Below, in pieces: positions 43,633 through 54,158 of a stretch of DNA of 64,000 nucleotides. Origin of the DNA: Myxococcales bacterium (GTDB taxonomy: Bacteria; Myxococcota_A; Polyangia; Haliangiales; Haliangiaceae). The notes under the pieces are model-generated. The model ran no database searches, was not told the origin of the DNA, and saw nothing but the letters and a program-made list of their open reading frames with translations. Position 1 is the stretch's first letter, and every line of letters begins with the position of its first letter. Both the position numbers and the translations under genes were made by a program. The stretch covers positions 62,001 to 126,000 of the forward strand of contig JAEUJY010000113.1 of NCBI GenBank assembly GCA_016794525.1. Reading direction: 5' to 3'.

Positions 43633-43694
43633 GACGCGATCATATAGGAGCCGCCGCCCGTTTGTGGGCGTTCCGAGGTATGCCGATGTAGGAC

Positions 43695-45023
43695 CTAGTC
43701 TCGCGGCAGAGTCGACAGCGCGTACTCGACGAGCATCGCGGACGTCGGCGGGGGCACCGTGCTCGTGCGTGCCGCCAACGTCGCACGCCCAACCGAGCCA
43801 CCACCACCGCCCATACCGGTGCTGCCCTGGGCGCCCTGGCCCGGCGGAGCGCCGACGCCGCCGCCATCACCGCCAAAGCCGCAACCGGTGCATGTTGGCC
43901 CCGGCACCGTCGGCGCCGCCACGTCTGCATCGCCCGCGACGCCGTCCATGCGGAGGTTGGTCTGGCCTGACCTCGCGGCCGCGCCGCTTCCTCCCCTACC
44001 GACGAGATGCGCCTCTGGCGCGATCTGGATGACCGGCGCGTCAAGCACAAGCTGGCCACCAGAGCCGCCGCCCGTGGCACGGTTGAGGCCGTCTTCAGGA
44101 GCGGCGAATGCTCGGCCACCACCGCCAGCGACCGAGAGGACGCCCCCGCTGGTGACTACGATCTGGGTGCGGCTGACCAGCTGGATTGCGCCGCCTGGGG
44201 CACCGCCGGCGGTGCCCCCGATAGCGCCGCCAGCGCAACCGCCGATGAGGATGGGTTGTGGACCGGGCTGTGCTTGGCCGCCGAGATCGCCATGGCTCGA
44301 GTTGCTGCCCGCGTAGCGATTCCCGCCGCCGCCCGAGGCGATCGTCGCCGACGGCGCAACACACGAGCCCGTCGAGGACGCCCCCGCGGCGTTGGCCGCC
44401 GCACTCGCATCGAGTCGCCCCGCGATGACGATGTCGAACGCCGCAGCCACTGCCAGGGCCCGCGCACCGGTGGCCACGACCCGCGCGGGCCCGCGGATCG
44501 TCAGCGTTCGAACCTTGAGCACCAAGATCTCCGGGCCGCCGGCCTGGCTGATCACCTCGACCGGTACGCGGAACGTGTTGCCCACGGCGTCCGCGAGCTC
44601 CACCTCGGTGCCGCTGGCGTCGGTGTCCAGCGCGATGACCGACCCGTTCGACGTGGTCAGGTCGACGTCGACGCCGCCGCCGGCCCACGTCGGCAGCGTC
44701 GACGCGAGCCCATGCGACGGCACCGGGTTGGCGCAGCGGGTCGCGTCGGCGCATCCCAGCGGACACGCGAAGTCGTGCATCACCAGCGTCGCCGGCATTC
44801 CGACGCCGCCACCGTTGGGGACGTCGTAGCGCGTATAGCGGCCGCTCGCGTCGCACTCGGTGTACCGGTCGTTGCTGCACGTCGCGGTCGACGCGGTGCA
44901 CTCGATCGGCGGCGCATCGACTTCCTGCGCGTCGATCTCGACGTCGCGCGGCCGCTCGTACTGACATGCCGCGAGGCACGCCACGACGCCGACGAACATT
45001 CCCGGAACCGATCGGGGCCTCAC
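43695..45023 (-). CDS. Glycine-rich lipoprotein
   Basis: 442 residues. Signal GMFVGVVACLAACQYE, tether with DAQEVDAPP, a small Cys-containing domain (CTASTATCSNDRYTECDASGR in parts, CPLGCADATRC), then a beta-solenoid-like stretch (VLKVRTLTIRGPARVVATG, AAFDIVIAGRLDASAA). A very Gly-rich C-terminus follows (GGCAGGAIGGTAGGAPGG, GMGGGGGSVGRATLAA). The pattern is seen in many deltaproteobacterial surface proteins of unknown role. Its base composition is less extreme than its neighbours, so it may be a newer acquisition. Confidence 0.75.
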   Translation of the reverse strand: MRPRSVPGMFVGVVACLAACQYERPRDVEIDAQEVDAPPIECTASTATCSNDRYTECDASGRYTRYDVPNGGGVGMPATLVMHDFACPLGCADATRCANPVPSHGLASTLPTWAGGGVDVDLTTSNGSVIALDTDASGTEVELADAVGNTFRVPVEVISQAGGPEILVLKVRTLTIRGPARVVATGARALAVAAAFDIVIAGRLDASAAANAAGASSTGSCVAPSATIASGGGGNRYAGSNSSHGDLGGQAQPGPQPILIGGCAGGAIGGTAGGAPGGAIQLVSRTQIVVTSGGVLSVAGGGGRAFAAPEDGLNRATGGGSGGQLVLDAPVIQIAPEAHLVGRGGSGAAARSGQTNLRMDGVAGDADVAAPTVPGPTCTGCGFGGDGGGVGAPPGQGAQGSTGMGGGGGSVGRATLAARTSTVPPPTSAMLVEYALSTLPRD

Positions 45024-45159
45024 GTCGCGACGATATCCGAGGGCCTTGGCGTTCGCTAGCGCGTCAGCTCAGGCGACGTGGCTCATGCACCTGCCGGACG
45101 GCGGCGAGGTCGCGGCACGCATGGACACGTGTATACCCGCCGACACGATCGGTCGATGA

Positions 45160-45288
45160 GCCCGCCGCGTCAGCGACCACCTCCTACTCGCCGCGCACGG
45201 GCCCGGCGAGCGGCTCGCCCTCACCAACGGCGCCGCGCTCGACGTCGACGCCATCTACACCCGCGCGCTCGAATTGCCCCTGGATTGA
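45160..45288 (+). pseudogene. Possible gene remnant
   Basis: The 298-base gap 45024-45321 holds no intact gene. One in-frame stretch of 42 codons ending in a stop at 45286-45288 has good codon composition and reads like the end of a protein (SDHLLLAAHGPGERLALTNG, then DVDAIYTRALELPLD). A stop lies directly upstream in the frame and there is no start or ribosome-binding site. I read it as a decayed C-terminal fragment; the family is unknown. Confidence 0.25.
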
Positions 45289-45321
45289 TCAGTCGTCCGG
45301 GGTCGAGAGACCTTCGCGCGC

Positions 45322-45702
45322 TCATCGGCGCAGCGCGGCGCGCGGCAGGTCGGGGATCGCGGCGAGGGTGGCGCGGGCTGCGAGCCAGCGCCGGAGAGCG
45401 CCGACGCAGGAGGCCAGCGCGAAGCACGCGCCGCCGAAGGCCCCAAGCGACAGCAGCACCGGCAGGCGCACCCCGCCGCCAGGGCCGGCGCCGACGCTGG
45501 TGATCGCGGTGATCGCGACGCCGGTGAGCACCACCATGAGGATGGCCCACAACGCTGCCGACCAGCCCGCGATCCGTGCAGTGTGTGCGACGACGCGGCG
45601 CGACTCGTCGGCGGTGACATCGAGCGACGCGCCACAGCTACAGCGGGCGGCGTAGGGCTCGTTGAGGTGCCCGCAGATCAGGCAGCGGCGGGGCGCGGTC
45701 AT
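45322..45702 (-). CDS. Small zinc-ribbon membrane protein
   Basis: 126 residues from the ATG at 45702. The N-terminus has two Cys pairs (CLICGHLNEPYAARCSCG) that can bind zinc, followed by two membrane helices (about 45-68 WSAALWAILMVVLTGVAITAI; about 80-100 LLSLGAFGGACFALASCVGAL). No family name can be given. The alternative ATG at 45714 lies inside a TACAAT hexamer that fits as a -10 ten bases before 45702, so the shorter start is preferred. Confidence 0.65.
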   Translation of the reverse strand: MTAPRRCLICGHLNEPYAARCSCGASLDVTADESRRVVAHTARIAGWSAALWAILMVVLTGVAITAITSVGAGPGGGVRLPVLLSLGAFGGACFALASCVGALRRWLAARATLAAIPDLPRAALRR

Positions 45703-45740
45703 GGCCGCCGCCATTGTAGGGCGAAGGCGCGCTCGCCGGC

Positions 45741-45887
45741 GATGATCTCGCTGACACCGCCCGCGTGTGGACAGCCATCCGCGCTGGCAACGCCGCGATG
45801 TCGATCGACGGCCGCGGGCTGGATGTGCCTGCGCGTGTCGCGGTACTTGGTATGCATGAGCATGTCATTGTGACATTGACCTGTTGA
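45741..45887 (+). pseudogene. 3' remnant of a second DUF222-HNH endonuclease gene
   Basis: The frame reads DTARVWTAIRAGNAAMSIDG at about 45753-45812, closely matching DTTRAWAAIRAGNAAVPIDA near the end of the intact gene that starts at 45919. The frame runs on to a stop at 45885-45887 but has no HNH motif and no start. It is the truncated end of another family member, left directly upstream of the intact copy. Confidence 0.7.
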
Positions 45888-45918
45888 CGATGAGACGTCA
45901 GTCTGGTAGTCCGCGTGT

Positions 45919-47427
45919 ATGGATGGGATGGTGTGCGATCGGGTTGGGGATGCACCCGCGGCGGTCGAGGTCGGGCTCGGGCCATTGGCGAGCGGCGCGG
46001 CGGCACTCGCCACCGCGCGGCGGCGGGCCCACGCGGCGCTGGGCGATCGGATCGCCGAGCAGGCGTTTCAGCTCGACGCGGCGCTGCACCGGCTGCTGAC
46101 CGACCTGCGCGCGTTCGACGCGGCCGGCTACTGGGGCGACGCGGGCGCGGCGTCGTGCGCGAGCTGGCTGGCGTGGCGGGTCGGCTGGGATCCGGGCACG
46201 GCGCGCGAGCACGTGCGGGTGGCGCGCGCGCTGGGCGGACTGCCACGGATCGATGGCGCGCTGCGCGAAGGGCGCTTGTCGTACTCGAAGGTTCGGGCGA
46301 TCACGCGGGTCGCCACGCCGGCCACCGAGGCGGCGCTGCTCGAGGACGCGCGCCACACCACCGCGGCGCAGCTCGAGCTGATCTGCCGGAAGCTGCGCGC
46401 GGTGCAGCGGCTGAGCGAGCAGTCGCCGGCCGACGTGCGGGCGCGGCGCACGGTCACGCGGCGCGATCGCGACGACGGCCTGGTGGCGATCGAGGCGGTG
46501 CTGCCCCCCGACGAGGCGGCCGTGGTGTGGGCGGCGATCGAGCACGAGGCGGCGCAGGCGAGCGGGGCGGGCGCCCCGGCCACGGCGGCGCGCGGCGCGG
46601 CGGGCGATGCTGTCGAGCGCGAGGGTGCGAACGCCGATCTGTCCACGCCGCCGCCCGCGACCTGTGGCGTTTCCGCGGGAACGCCGCGCACGTTCGATCG
46701 GGCCGACGGCCTGATCGCGATGTGCCAGGCCGCGCTGCGCGGCGAGTGGCCCGATCGCGCGCCGGTCGAGGTGGTGCTGACGATCGCGCGCGACGCGCTC
46801 GCGGCCACCGCGACCACGCCAGCGTCGCCCGCCACGCCGGCGGTTGGCGTGTTCGCCGACGGGACCGCCGTCGCGGCCGAGACCGCGCGGCGGCTGGCGT
46901 GCGACTGCGGCGTGGTGACGCTGACCGAGGCCGCCGCCGGTCAACCGCTGTCGGTCGGGCGTCGCACGCGCTCGATCCCGCCGGCGATCGCCCGGGCGCT
47001 GGCCCGGCGCGACGTCACCTGTCGGTTCCCCGGCTGCACCAACCGCCGCTTCCTCGCAGGGCACCACCTGACGCACTGGATCCACGGCGGCGCGACCGCG
47101 CTCGCCAACCTGTGCCGGCTGTGTCCGTCGCACCACCGCTTCGTCCACGAGCATGGCTACCGGGTCGAGCTCCGCGACGGCGAGCCGGTGTTCTTCCACC
47201 GCGGCCGGCAGGTGCACGCCGAGCCGCCGCGGGTCATCGACACCACGCGCGCGTGGGCGGCCATCCGCGCCGGCAACGCCGCGGTGCCGATCGACGCGAC
47301 GACCGGACAGTGCGCCTGGGACGGCCGACCGGTCGACTATCCGCGGGTCGTCGGCGACCTGGTTCGGCTCGCGGCCGCCGCTCCAACCCGCGGCAGACTG
47401 CCGGCGCCGAGCAGCGGCAGCGCTTGA
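45919..47427 (+). CDS. DUF222/13E12-type HNH endonuclease
   Basis: 502 residues. The N-terminal DUF222 domain (about 40-330; LLTDLRAFDAAGYWGDAGAASCASWLAWRVG in part, REHVRVARALGGLPRIDGAL, LSYSKVRAITRVATP) is followed by an HNH nuclease at about 345-430 with CRFPGC, HHLTHWIHGGATALANLCRLC and HHRFVHE, which holds the zinc Cys pairs and catalytic His. Such genes (REP13E12-like) occur in multiple copies in actinobacteria and some myxobacteria and behave like selfish or mobile endonuclease genes. The remnant of another copy lies upstream. The start could also be the ATG at 45928. Confidence 0.9.
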   Translation: MDGMVCDRVGDAPAAVEVGLGPLASGAAALATARRRAHAALGDRIAEQAFQLDAALHRLLTDLRAFDAAGYWGDAGAASCASWLAWRVGWDPGTAREHVRVARALGGLPRIDGALREGRLSYSKVRAITRVATPATEAALLEDARHTTAAQLELICRKLRAVQRLSEQSPADVRARRTVTRRDRDDGLVAIEAVLPPDEAAVVWAAIEHEAAQASGAGAPATAARGAAGDAVEREGANADLSTPPPATCGVSAGTPRTFDRADGLIAMCQAALRGEWPDRAPVEVVLTIARDALAATATTPASPATPAVGVFADGTAVAAETARRLACDCGVVTLTEAAAGQPLSVGRRTRSIPPAIARALARRDVTCRFPGCTNRRFLAGHHLTHWIHGGATALANLCRLCPSHHRFVHEHGYRVELRDGEPVFFHRGRQVHAEPPRVIDTTRAWAAIRAGNAAVPIDATTGQCAWDGRPVDYPRVVGDLVRLAAAAPTRGRLPAPSSGSA

Positions 47428-47475
47428 TGGATCGCGCGCCGCGCCGCGCGCGTTGCTGCGCCGCCGCCCTCGCCC

Positions 47476-48624
47476 TCAGCGCCGCGCCCACTCCGCGGCG
47501 CCGCCCGAGGCGATCGCCAGGTTGTCCGAGGCGAGCCAGGCGTGGGCCTCGGCGCGGTCGCGCAGCTGGGCGTCCGCGAACGCCAGCGCCGCCGACTCGA
47601 CCCAGGCGGTGTACGCGGCGCAGCGGGCGACGTCGCCGCCGTTGCTGGTCTGGAAGTCGCGGCAGCTCTGCTCCTCGTGGTTGAAGCTGGTGTGGCGCGC
47701 CGCGAGCTCGGTGATCCACAGGCGGTACTTGTCGCCGGGCATCATCACCTCGAACGGCACCCGGCGCGGCGGCGCGGTGGCCTCGGGCGTGGTGTCGCCG
47801 ACGCCGGACAGCGTCAGGTGCGGGCGGGCGATCGGCCGGAACGAGTCGGCGGTGAAGCCGTCGTCGCCCTCGCCCTCCATCGACGCGCCGATGAACGCCT
47901 TGGGCCGCGGGTCGGGCGCGGTGCGCACGCCGCCGTAGATGAGCCGGCTCGCGCCCGCGACGATCGACCCGCCGCCCGAGCCAGCGGAGTGGCCGGCGTA
48001 GAGCAGCTTGTCCAGATCGGCGACGCCGGCCAGCGGGCCGGTGGCCTGGGCCTCGAGGTAGTCGAGGACCTCGCGCAGATCGTTGGGCCGGTCCCAGTGC
48101 AGGTACTTCACCTGCGCGCACTCGATGGTCAGCGGCACGCCGAAGTGCGTGCACATCTGCTCGCGCGACGCCTGGTCGCGGCCGCGGTGGGCGATGCCGA
48201 TGAACAGGTAGCCGGCGGCGGTGAAGGCGCGCCCCCACTCGGCGCCGACGTTCACCGCCGAGGTCTGGCCGGCCGCGCCGCCGTGCGACCAGATCACCAC
48301 CGGCCACGGCTGTGGAGCGCCGTCGGGGCGGTGCAGCGCGATCTCGACGGTCCGCGACTGGCCGCTGACGTCGGTGTACGTGACGTCGCGCAGGATGATC
48401 GGCAGCTCGGCGTAGTCGCCCGGCGGGTCGTACGCGCACGCGGCGAGATCGCTGGCGCTGCACCCACCGCTCGGCGCGTCGGGCGCGGTCGTGGCGTCGG
48501 GGGCGGCCGCCGCGTCGGGCGCGGTGGCGTCGGGGCCGCCGCCGCCGCCGCAGGCCGCCGGTCCGAGCACCGCCAGCAGCAGCGTAGCCAGCGTGCGTCG
48601 GCGAACCATGGTCGATCGGGTCAT
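47476..48624 (-). CDS. Lipoprotein alpha/beta hydrolase
   Basis: 382 residues (start possibly 48609). Lipoprotein signal LATLLLAVLGPAACGGG, then a PDA-rich tether (PDATAPDAAAAPDATTAPDA). The catalytic domain has VVIWSHGGAAG as the oxyanion loop, nucleophile elbow AGHSAGSGGG, and a likely catalytic His in RHTSFNHEE. It resembles the dienelactone-hydrolase/PAF-acetylhydrolase group of secreted esterases. The substrate is unknown. Lies alone between the HNH gene and the divergent lipoprotein at 48829. Confidence 0.82.
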   Translation of the reverse strand: MTRSTMVRRRTLATLLLAVLGPAACGGGGGPDATAPDAAAAPDATTAPDAPSGGCSASDLAACAYDPPGDYAELPIILRDVTYTDVSGQSRTVEIALHRPDGAPQPWPVVIWSHGGAAGQTSAVNVGAEWGRAFTAAGYLFIGIAHRGRDQASREQMCTHFGVPLTIECAQVKYLHWDRPNDLREVLDYLEAQATGPLAGVADLDKLLYAGHSAGSGGGSIVAGASRLIYGGVRTAPDPRPKAFIGASMEGEGDDGFTADSFRPIARPHLTLSGVGDTTPEATAPPRRVPFEVMMPGDKYRLWITELAARHTSFNHEEQSCRDFQTSNGGDVARCAAYTAWVESAALAFADAQLRDRAEAHAWLASDNLAIASGGAAEWARR

Positions 48625-48828
48625 GGGTCGAGTCAGTCTGCACGGCGTCGGCCAGCGCCAGGTAGCCGGATCTGCTTGGGTGCTGGGACGTCGAGGTCCC
48701 GGCGGGGCCGGTCAGATCAGCGGCCCCATCGTCCTTTCAAGTCGGCGTATTCCTTGGTCATTGGCATCCACGCCCCCGCGGTCGAATGACGCGACGCCAG
48801 CGCCACCGAGATCGGGTACAACGCGCGC
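48625..48828. other. Intergenic region, lower GC, possible decayed sequence
   Basis: 204 bases between divergent lipoprotein genes. The stretch 48715-48775 has a lower GC content than its surroundings; its minus strand reads MPMTKEYADLKGRWG, without a credible gene around it. It may be a remnant of an acquired gene. TACAAC at 48817-48822 is the -10 candidate for the gene at 48829. Confidence 0.35.
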
Positions 48829-50718
48829 ATGCGTACCCTTGCCTCGGCTCGTCGATGGCCGATCGTGTTCGTGTCTCTGGTGGGCGCCATGCTGCTCGCC
48901 GCGTGCGGCGACAACGGAGATCAGAACCGCCCGGTCGATGCCCGGCCGGTCGACGGCGCGCTCACCGACGCGGCCGACCCTGACGCCGCGCAGCCCGACG
49001 CGATGAACCCCGACGCGGCGATGATCGACGCGGCGATGATCGACGCGGCGATGATCGACGCCGGCACGATCGACGCGACGTCGATCGACGCGGTCGCCAC
49101 CGACGCCAACACGGCGCCGATGACGTCGGCCGAGATCACCGCGGCGCGCGGCACCGCCGATGGCACCGGCCTGAGCCTGCCGATCACGCTGGCCACCGTC
49201 ACCTACCTGAAGCCGGCGATCGGCTCGCCGACCAACGACCCGGTCGGCTTCACCATCCAGGCGGAGCAGGCGGGCCCGGCGCTGTACGTCGCGGTCGACC
49301 CGGCGACGCTGACCCCGGCGCCCGCCGTCGGCGACGTCGTGAGCTTCACGATCACCGGCCTCACCACGCTCAACGGCCTCAAGGTGGCGAGCACGATCTC
49401 CGGCTTCTCTCGCAGCGGCACCGGCGTCGACGTGAACCCGCTGGTGCAGAACCTCACCGCGGCCACCGACGTCGTGACCGCGCTCGGCACCTACGAGAGC
49501 GAGCTGTTCGACCTGAGCGGTTCGGTCAGCGGCACCTTCAGCAGCAGCGGCACCGGCTTCGAGCAGGCCGCGATCGCCACCACCGGCATCCCCACCGACG
49601 CGAACTACCGCATCCGCATCCCGACGGCGCTGCGCAGCTCGCTCGACCTGGTCACCGGCTGCAGCTTCACGCTCAACAACGTGCCGGTCTACCGCTTCAA
49701 CGCCGTCGCCGAGATGCCGGCCTACGTGGCCGGCGACATCACGCTGAGCGGCTGCCCGGCGCCGACGGTCGCGTCGGCCGCGCCGCCGTCGGCGACCCAG
49801 CTGGTGGTGACCTTCAGCCGCAACGTCGCGCCCGGCAGCGTCATGGCCAACGGCTCGCAGTTCACCTTCGACAACGGCCTGACCGCGTCGGCGGCGACCG
49901 TCAGCGGCCGCACCGTGACGCTGACCACCAGCGCCCAGACTGGCGGCACCGCGTACACCGTGACCGTCGCCAACACCGTGACCGATCTGCAGGGCACCGC
50001 GCTCGGCACGCCGAACACCGCCACGTTCACCGGCTTCCAGGTGCTCGCGGTCGTGCGCATCAACGAGGTCAACGCCAACGTCACGGCCGGTACCTGCGAC
50101 ATGATCGAGCTGCGCGTCGTCTCGGGCGGCACGATGACCGGCTACGTGCTGCGCGAGCGTGACACCGCGATCCTGCTCACGTTCCCGACGTTCAACGTCG
50201 CGACCAACGACCTGATCGTGGTGCACATGAACAACGGCGCGACGTGCAACCCGGGCACGGCGGTCAACGAGACCACCGCCCCCAACCAGCAGCCGGCCGC
50301 GACCTTCACCCGCAACTACGACACCGCGTACGACTTCTACTCGACCGACACCGGCCTCACCAACACCGACAACGTCTTCACGCTGTTCGACAACCTGGGC
50401 AACATCGTCGACGTGATCTTCGCGGCCAACGCCGCCACCGGCACCGCGGCCGTGGGCACCGAGAATGCCGCGGCCACCGCGATCGACGCCTGGGGCATCG
50501 TCGGCATGGCCGGCGCCGACCCGGCGGGTGGCTACATCGACGACACGTTCCGCGCCAACGCGGTGCTCGATCTCGACGATCCGGCCAGCGCCCTCTACAC
50601 CGGCACCAGCCTCCAGCGCATCGACAACACCGACGACAACGACGCCGCCGACTGGTCGACCGGCGCCGGCCCGGCCAACACCTGGGGCGCGCTGAACGCC
50701 GGCCAGACGCCGTTCTGA
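48829..50718 (+). CDS. Lipoprotein with Ig-like (Big_5) and lamin-tail (LTD) domains
   Basis: 629 residues. Signal PIVFVSLVGAMLLAACGDN is followed by a long DA-rich tether that includes a 15-base repeat (49021-49065) encoding MIDAA. Residues about 100-300 form an OB-like or beta domain. An Ig-like SbsA/Big_5 domain is at about 305-405 (PTVASAAPPSATQLVVTFSRNV, TYTVTVANTVTD-like). A lamin-tail domain begins RINEVNAN near 410 and runs through MIELRVVSGGTMTGYVLRERD. LTD domains are found in exported proteins linked to nucleases and surface assembly. TACAAC lies six bases before the ATG and there is no Shine-Dalgarno sequence. Confidence 0.82.
   Translation: MRTLASARRWPIVFVSLVGAMLLAACGDNGDQNRPVDARPVDGALTDAADPDAAQPDAMNPDAAMIDAAMIDAAMIDAGTIDATSIDAVATDANTAPMTSAEITAARGTADGTGLSLPITLATVTYLKPAIGSPTNDPVGFTIQAEQAGPALYVAVDPATLTPAPAVGDVVSFTITGLTTLNGLKVASTISGFSRSGTGVDVNPLVQNLTAATDVVTALGTYESELFDLSGSVSGTFSSSGTGFEQAAIATTGIPTDANYRIRIPTALRSSLDLVTGCSFTLNNVPVYRFNAVAEMPAYVAGDITLSGCPAPTVASAAPPSATQLVVTFSRNVAPGSVMANGSQFTFDNGLTASAATVSGRTVTLTTSAQTGGTAYTVTVANTVTDLQGTALGTPNTATFTGFQVLAVVRINEVNANVTAGTCDMIELRVVSGGTMTGYVLRERDTAILLTFPTFNVATNDLIVVHMNNGATCNPGTAVNETTAPNQQPAATFTRNYDTAYDFYSTDTGLTNTDNVFTLFDNLGNIVDVIFAANAATGTAAVGTENAAATAIDAWGIVGMAGADPAGGYIDDTFRANAVLDLDDPASALYTGTSLQRIDNTDDNDAADWSTGAGPANTWGALNAGQTPF
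49021..49065 (+). repeat. 15-bp tandem repeat in a lipoprotein tether
   Basis: Three copies of GCGATGATCGACGCG, nearly identical, encode the repeated AMIDA unit between lipobox and first domain. An 18-bp repeat with the same role occurs in the lipoprotein gene at 59007-59786. Confidence 0.85.
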
Positions 50719-50746
50719 TCGCCCCCCGCCGTGGCATCCTCAGCGG

Positions 50747-52117
50747 ATGCTGCGCGCCTCCGTCCTCGCGATCGCTGCGCTGATCGCCGTCGCCGTCGCC
50801 CCTGCAACCAGCCGCGCCGATCGGCCGACGTCGGCGACGATGACGGCGGTGGCGGACGTGGCGGCGGCGTGCGCGGCGCTGCGCGACGCGCTGCCGGCGG
50901 ACGTGGCGTGTAGTCGGGTCGGGCAGGCGAAGCTCAAGGGCGTGGGCGCGGCGGAGGTGTACGCGATCAAGACCGACGCGCTGGTGCGCTACGCGATGGT
51001 GGTGACGGCGGGCGGCAAGACCTGGCGGTCGCCGGTGCGGGCGCTGCCGCTGGCGGTGTGCGCCGACGGCGACTGCGAGCGCGTCACCAAGCAGGCGCCG
51101 AAGGTGCGGGTGGTCAAGCTGGCCGGCATGGCGGCGGCGGCGCTCGAGCTCACGGTCGCGTACGCGTACACGCCGAAGGGCGGCAAGGAGACGACGTGGA
51201 GCCAGTACCAGCTGGTGGCCTGCGGCGGTCAGGCGGCGGGGCCGGTGTGCGTCGAGGCCACGGTCGGCGAGCGCGCGCGGTCGTGCACGGCCAAGCTGGG
51301 CGCGACCGGCATCGTGTCGAGCTGCGCCGAGGCGCTGCCGTCCCTGGCGGCCGACGTCGACGTCGACAGCCACGCGATCCTGGCGCGCGCCGCCGGGCCG
51401 GGGCCGGTCGAGATCAAGCACATCCTCGTCGCGTGGGACGCGCTCGAGGCGACCTACGCCGGCCGCCTGGACGCCCGGGCCAAGGCGCGCACCAACGCCC
51501 AGGCCGCGGCGCTCGCGCAGGAGCTGGCGGCGACCTTGGCCAAGGCGCCGGAGCGCATCGACGCGCTGATGCGCGAGCACTCGGAGGACCCCGGCTCGAA
51601 GGAGGGCAACGCGTACAGCGTCGAGGCCAACGGCGGCTTCGTGGCCGAGTTCACCGCGCTGGCGCTGCGCCTCGACGTCGGCGAGGTCGGCGTCGTGCGC
51701 ACGCGCTACGGCTACCACGTCATGCTGCGGGTGCCGCCGGCGCCGCCCGATCCGCTCGAGTCCACCGCGATCCTGGCGCGGCCGCCGGGCACCGGCGCGG
51801 TGAAGGTCAAGCACGTGCTCTTGTCGTGGGCCGACCTCTCCAACGGCGATCCCCGCGGCATGAAGCGCAGCCGCACGCAGCTCGAGGCGCTGGTCGTCAA
51901 GCTCAAGGCCCAGCTGGCCAAGGGCGGGGCGATCGAGCCGCTGATGCAGCAATACTCGGAGGATCCCGGCACCGCCGACAGCGGCGACAGCTACGAGGTC
52001 GACGCCGACGCGCCGATGGTCAAGCCGTTCAAGGACCTCGCGCTGCGGCTCAAGGTGGGCGAGGTCGGCGTGGTCAAGACCCAGTTCGGCATCCACATCG
52101 TCAAGCGGGTGCCGTAG
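50747..52117 (+). CDS. Exported protein with two parvulin-type PPIase domains
   Basis: 456 residues. Signal peptide [25 protein letters not shown], then about 190 residues without a recognised fold. Two parvulin (PpiC) domains follow: one at about 220-330 ([38 protein letters not shown]) and one at about 348-456 ([46 protein letters not shown]). Parvulins catalyse prolyl cis-trans isomerisation and help outer-membrane protein folding. The repeated domain recalls SurA, but the N-terminal chaperone part is not similar. Placed just before pyrB, with 85 bases between them. Confidence 0.85.
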   Translation: MLRASVLAIAALIAVAVAPATSRADRPTSATMTAVADVAAACAALRDALPADVACSRVGQAKLKGVGAAEVYAIKTDALVRYAMVVTAGGKTWRSPVRALPLAVCADGDCERVTKQAPKVRVVKLAGMAAAALELTVAYAYTPKGGKETTWSQYQLVACGGQAAGPVCVEATVGERARSCTAKLGATGIVSSCAEALPSLAADVDVDSHAILARAAGPGPVEIKHILVAWDALEATYAGRLDARAKARTNAQAAALAQELAATLAKAPERIDALMREHSEDPGSKEGNAYSVEANGGFVAEFTALALRLDVGEVGVVRTRYGYHVMLRVPPAPPDPLESTAILARPPGTGAVKVKHVLLSWADLSNGDPRGMKRSRTQLEALVVKLKAQLAKGGAIEPLMQQYSEDPGTADSGDSYEVDADAPMVKPFKDLALRLKVGEVGVVKTQFGIHIVKRVP

Positions 52118-52202
52118 CGCGGGTCGCTCGCGCCGCGGCGATCGCCGCGACCGCGATCCCCGCCGCTTGACCGCGCGGCACCGGCCGGGCTACTCCGTCG
52201 GC

Positions 52203-53179
<977 letters not shown>

Positions 53180-53183
<4 letters not shown>

Positions 53184-54145
53184 CGCTGGCGGTCCGCATC
53201 GCCGGCGTGGTCAAGCGCTTCGGCAACCACACCGCGGTCGACGACCTGTCGTTCGAGGTGCCGACCGGCGTGATCTACGGCGTGCTCGGGCCCAACGGCG
53301 CCGGCAAGTCGACGACGCTGCGCATGATGAACGACATCATCGCGCCCGACGCTGGCACGATCGAGCTGTTCGGCGCGCTGCCGCCGGGCGGCGCGGCGGC
53401 GCAGCGGATCGGGTTCTTGCCCGAGGAGCGCGGCCTCTACCCCAAGATGCCGGTCGGCGAGATGATCGCGTTCTTCGGCGAGCTGCGCGGGCTGACCGCC
53501 GCCGACGCCCGGGCCCGCGCGCGGGCGTGGCTCGAGCGGCTGGGCCTGGGGCAGTGGGAGAAGAACAAGGTCCAGGATCTCAGCAAGGGCATGCAGCAGA
53601 AGGTGCAGTTCGCCAGCGCGCTGATCCACGAGCCCGAGCTGGTCATCCTCGACGAGCCGTGGAGCGGCCTCGACCCGATCAACGCCGACGTGCTGCGCGA
53701 GGTGGTCCACGAGCTGCGCGACGCCGGCAAGACCGTGCTGTTCTCGACCCACCAGATGGAGCAGGCCGAGAAGATCTGCGAGCAGATCTGCATCATCGCC
53801 CGCGGCAAGAAGGTGCTCGACGGCGGGCTGGCGGCGATCAAGCGCGCCGCGGCCGAGGAGGGCCGGGTGGTGCTGGGCTTCCGCGACGAGGCCGCCGCGC
53901 AGGCCGCGGCGCCGGTGCTGGCCGACGCCGCGCTGGTGCTGCCGCCGCCGGTCGATCACGCGCTCGATCGCGAGGTGCAGCTGGCGGCCGGCGTCGAGGC
54001 GCAGCGCCTGCTCACCGCGCTGGTCGGCGCCGGCGTCGCGCTGCGCCGGTTCGACGTCGTGACGCCGTCCCTGCACGACATCTTCGTCGAGCGGGTCGGC
54101 CGCGAGCAGGCCGAGGTCGCGGCGCGCCGCGACGCCGCGAGCTGA
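53180..54145 (+). CDS. ABC transporter ATP-binding protein (NatA-like)
   Basis: 321 residues from a GTG overlapping the pyrB stop. Walker [11 protein letters not shown]-loop region [14 protein letters not shown], signature LSKGMQQK (in place of LSGGQ), Walker [15 protein letters not shown]-loop STHQMEQAE. The [10 protein letters not shown] and C-terminal part match ATPases of sodium-efflux and ABC-2 exporters. The membrane partner is very probably the permease at 55130, which is separated from it by an opposite-strand hydrolase. Confidence 0.93.
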
Positions 54146-54158
54146 CGCGCGCCGGTGG

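Noticed and set aside
51600-52110. A complete pyrimidine operon around pyrB
   Set aside because: No pyrC, pyrR or carA/carB gene lies on either side; the neighbours are a parvulin and an ABC ATPase.
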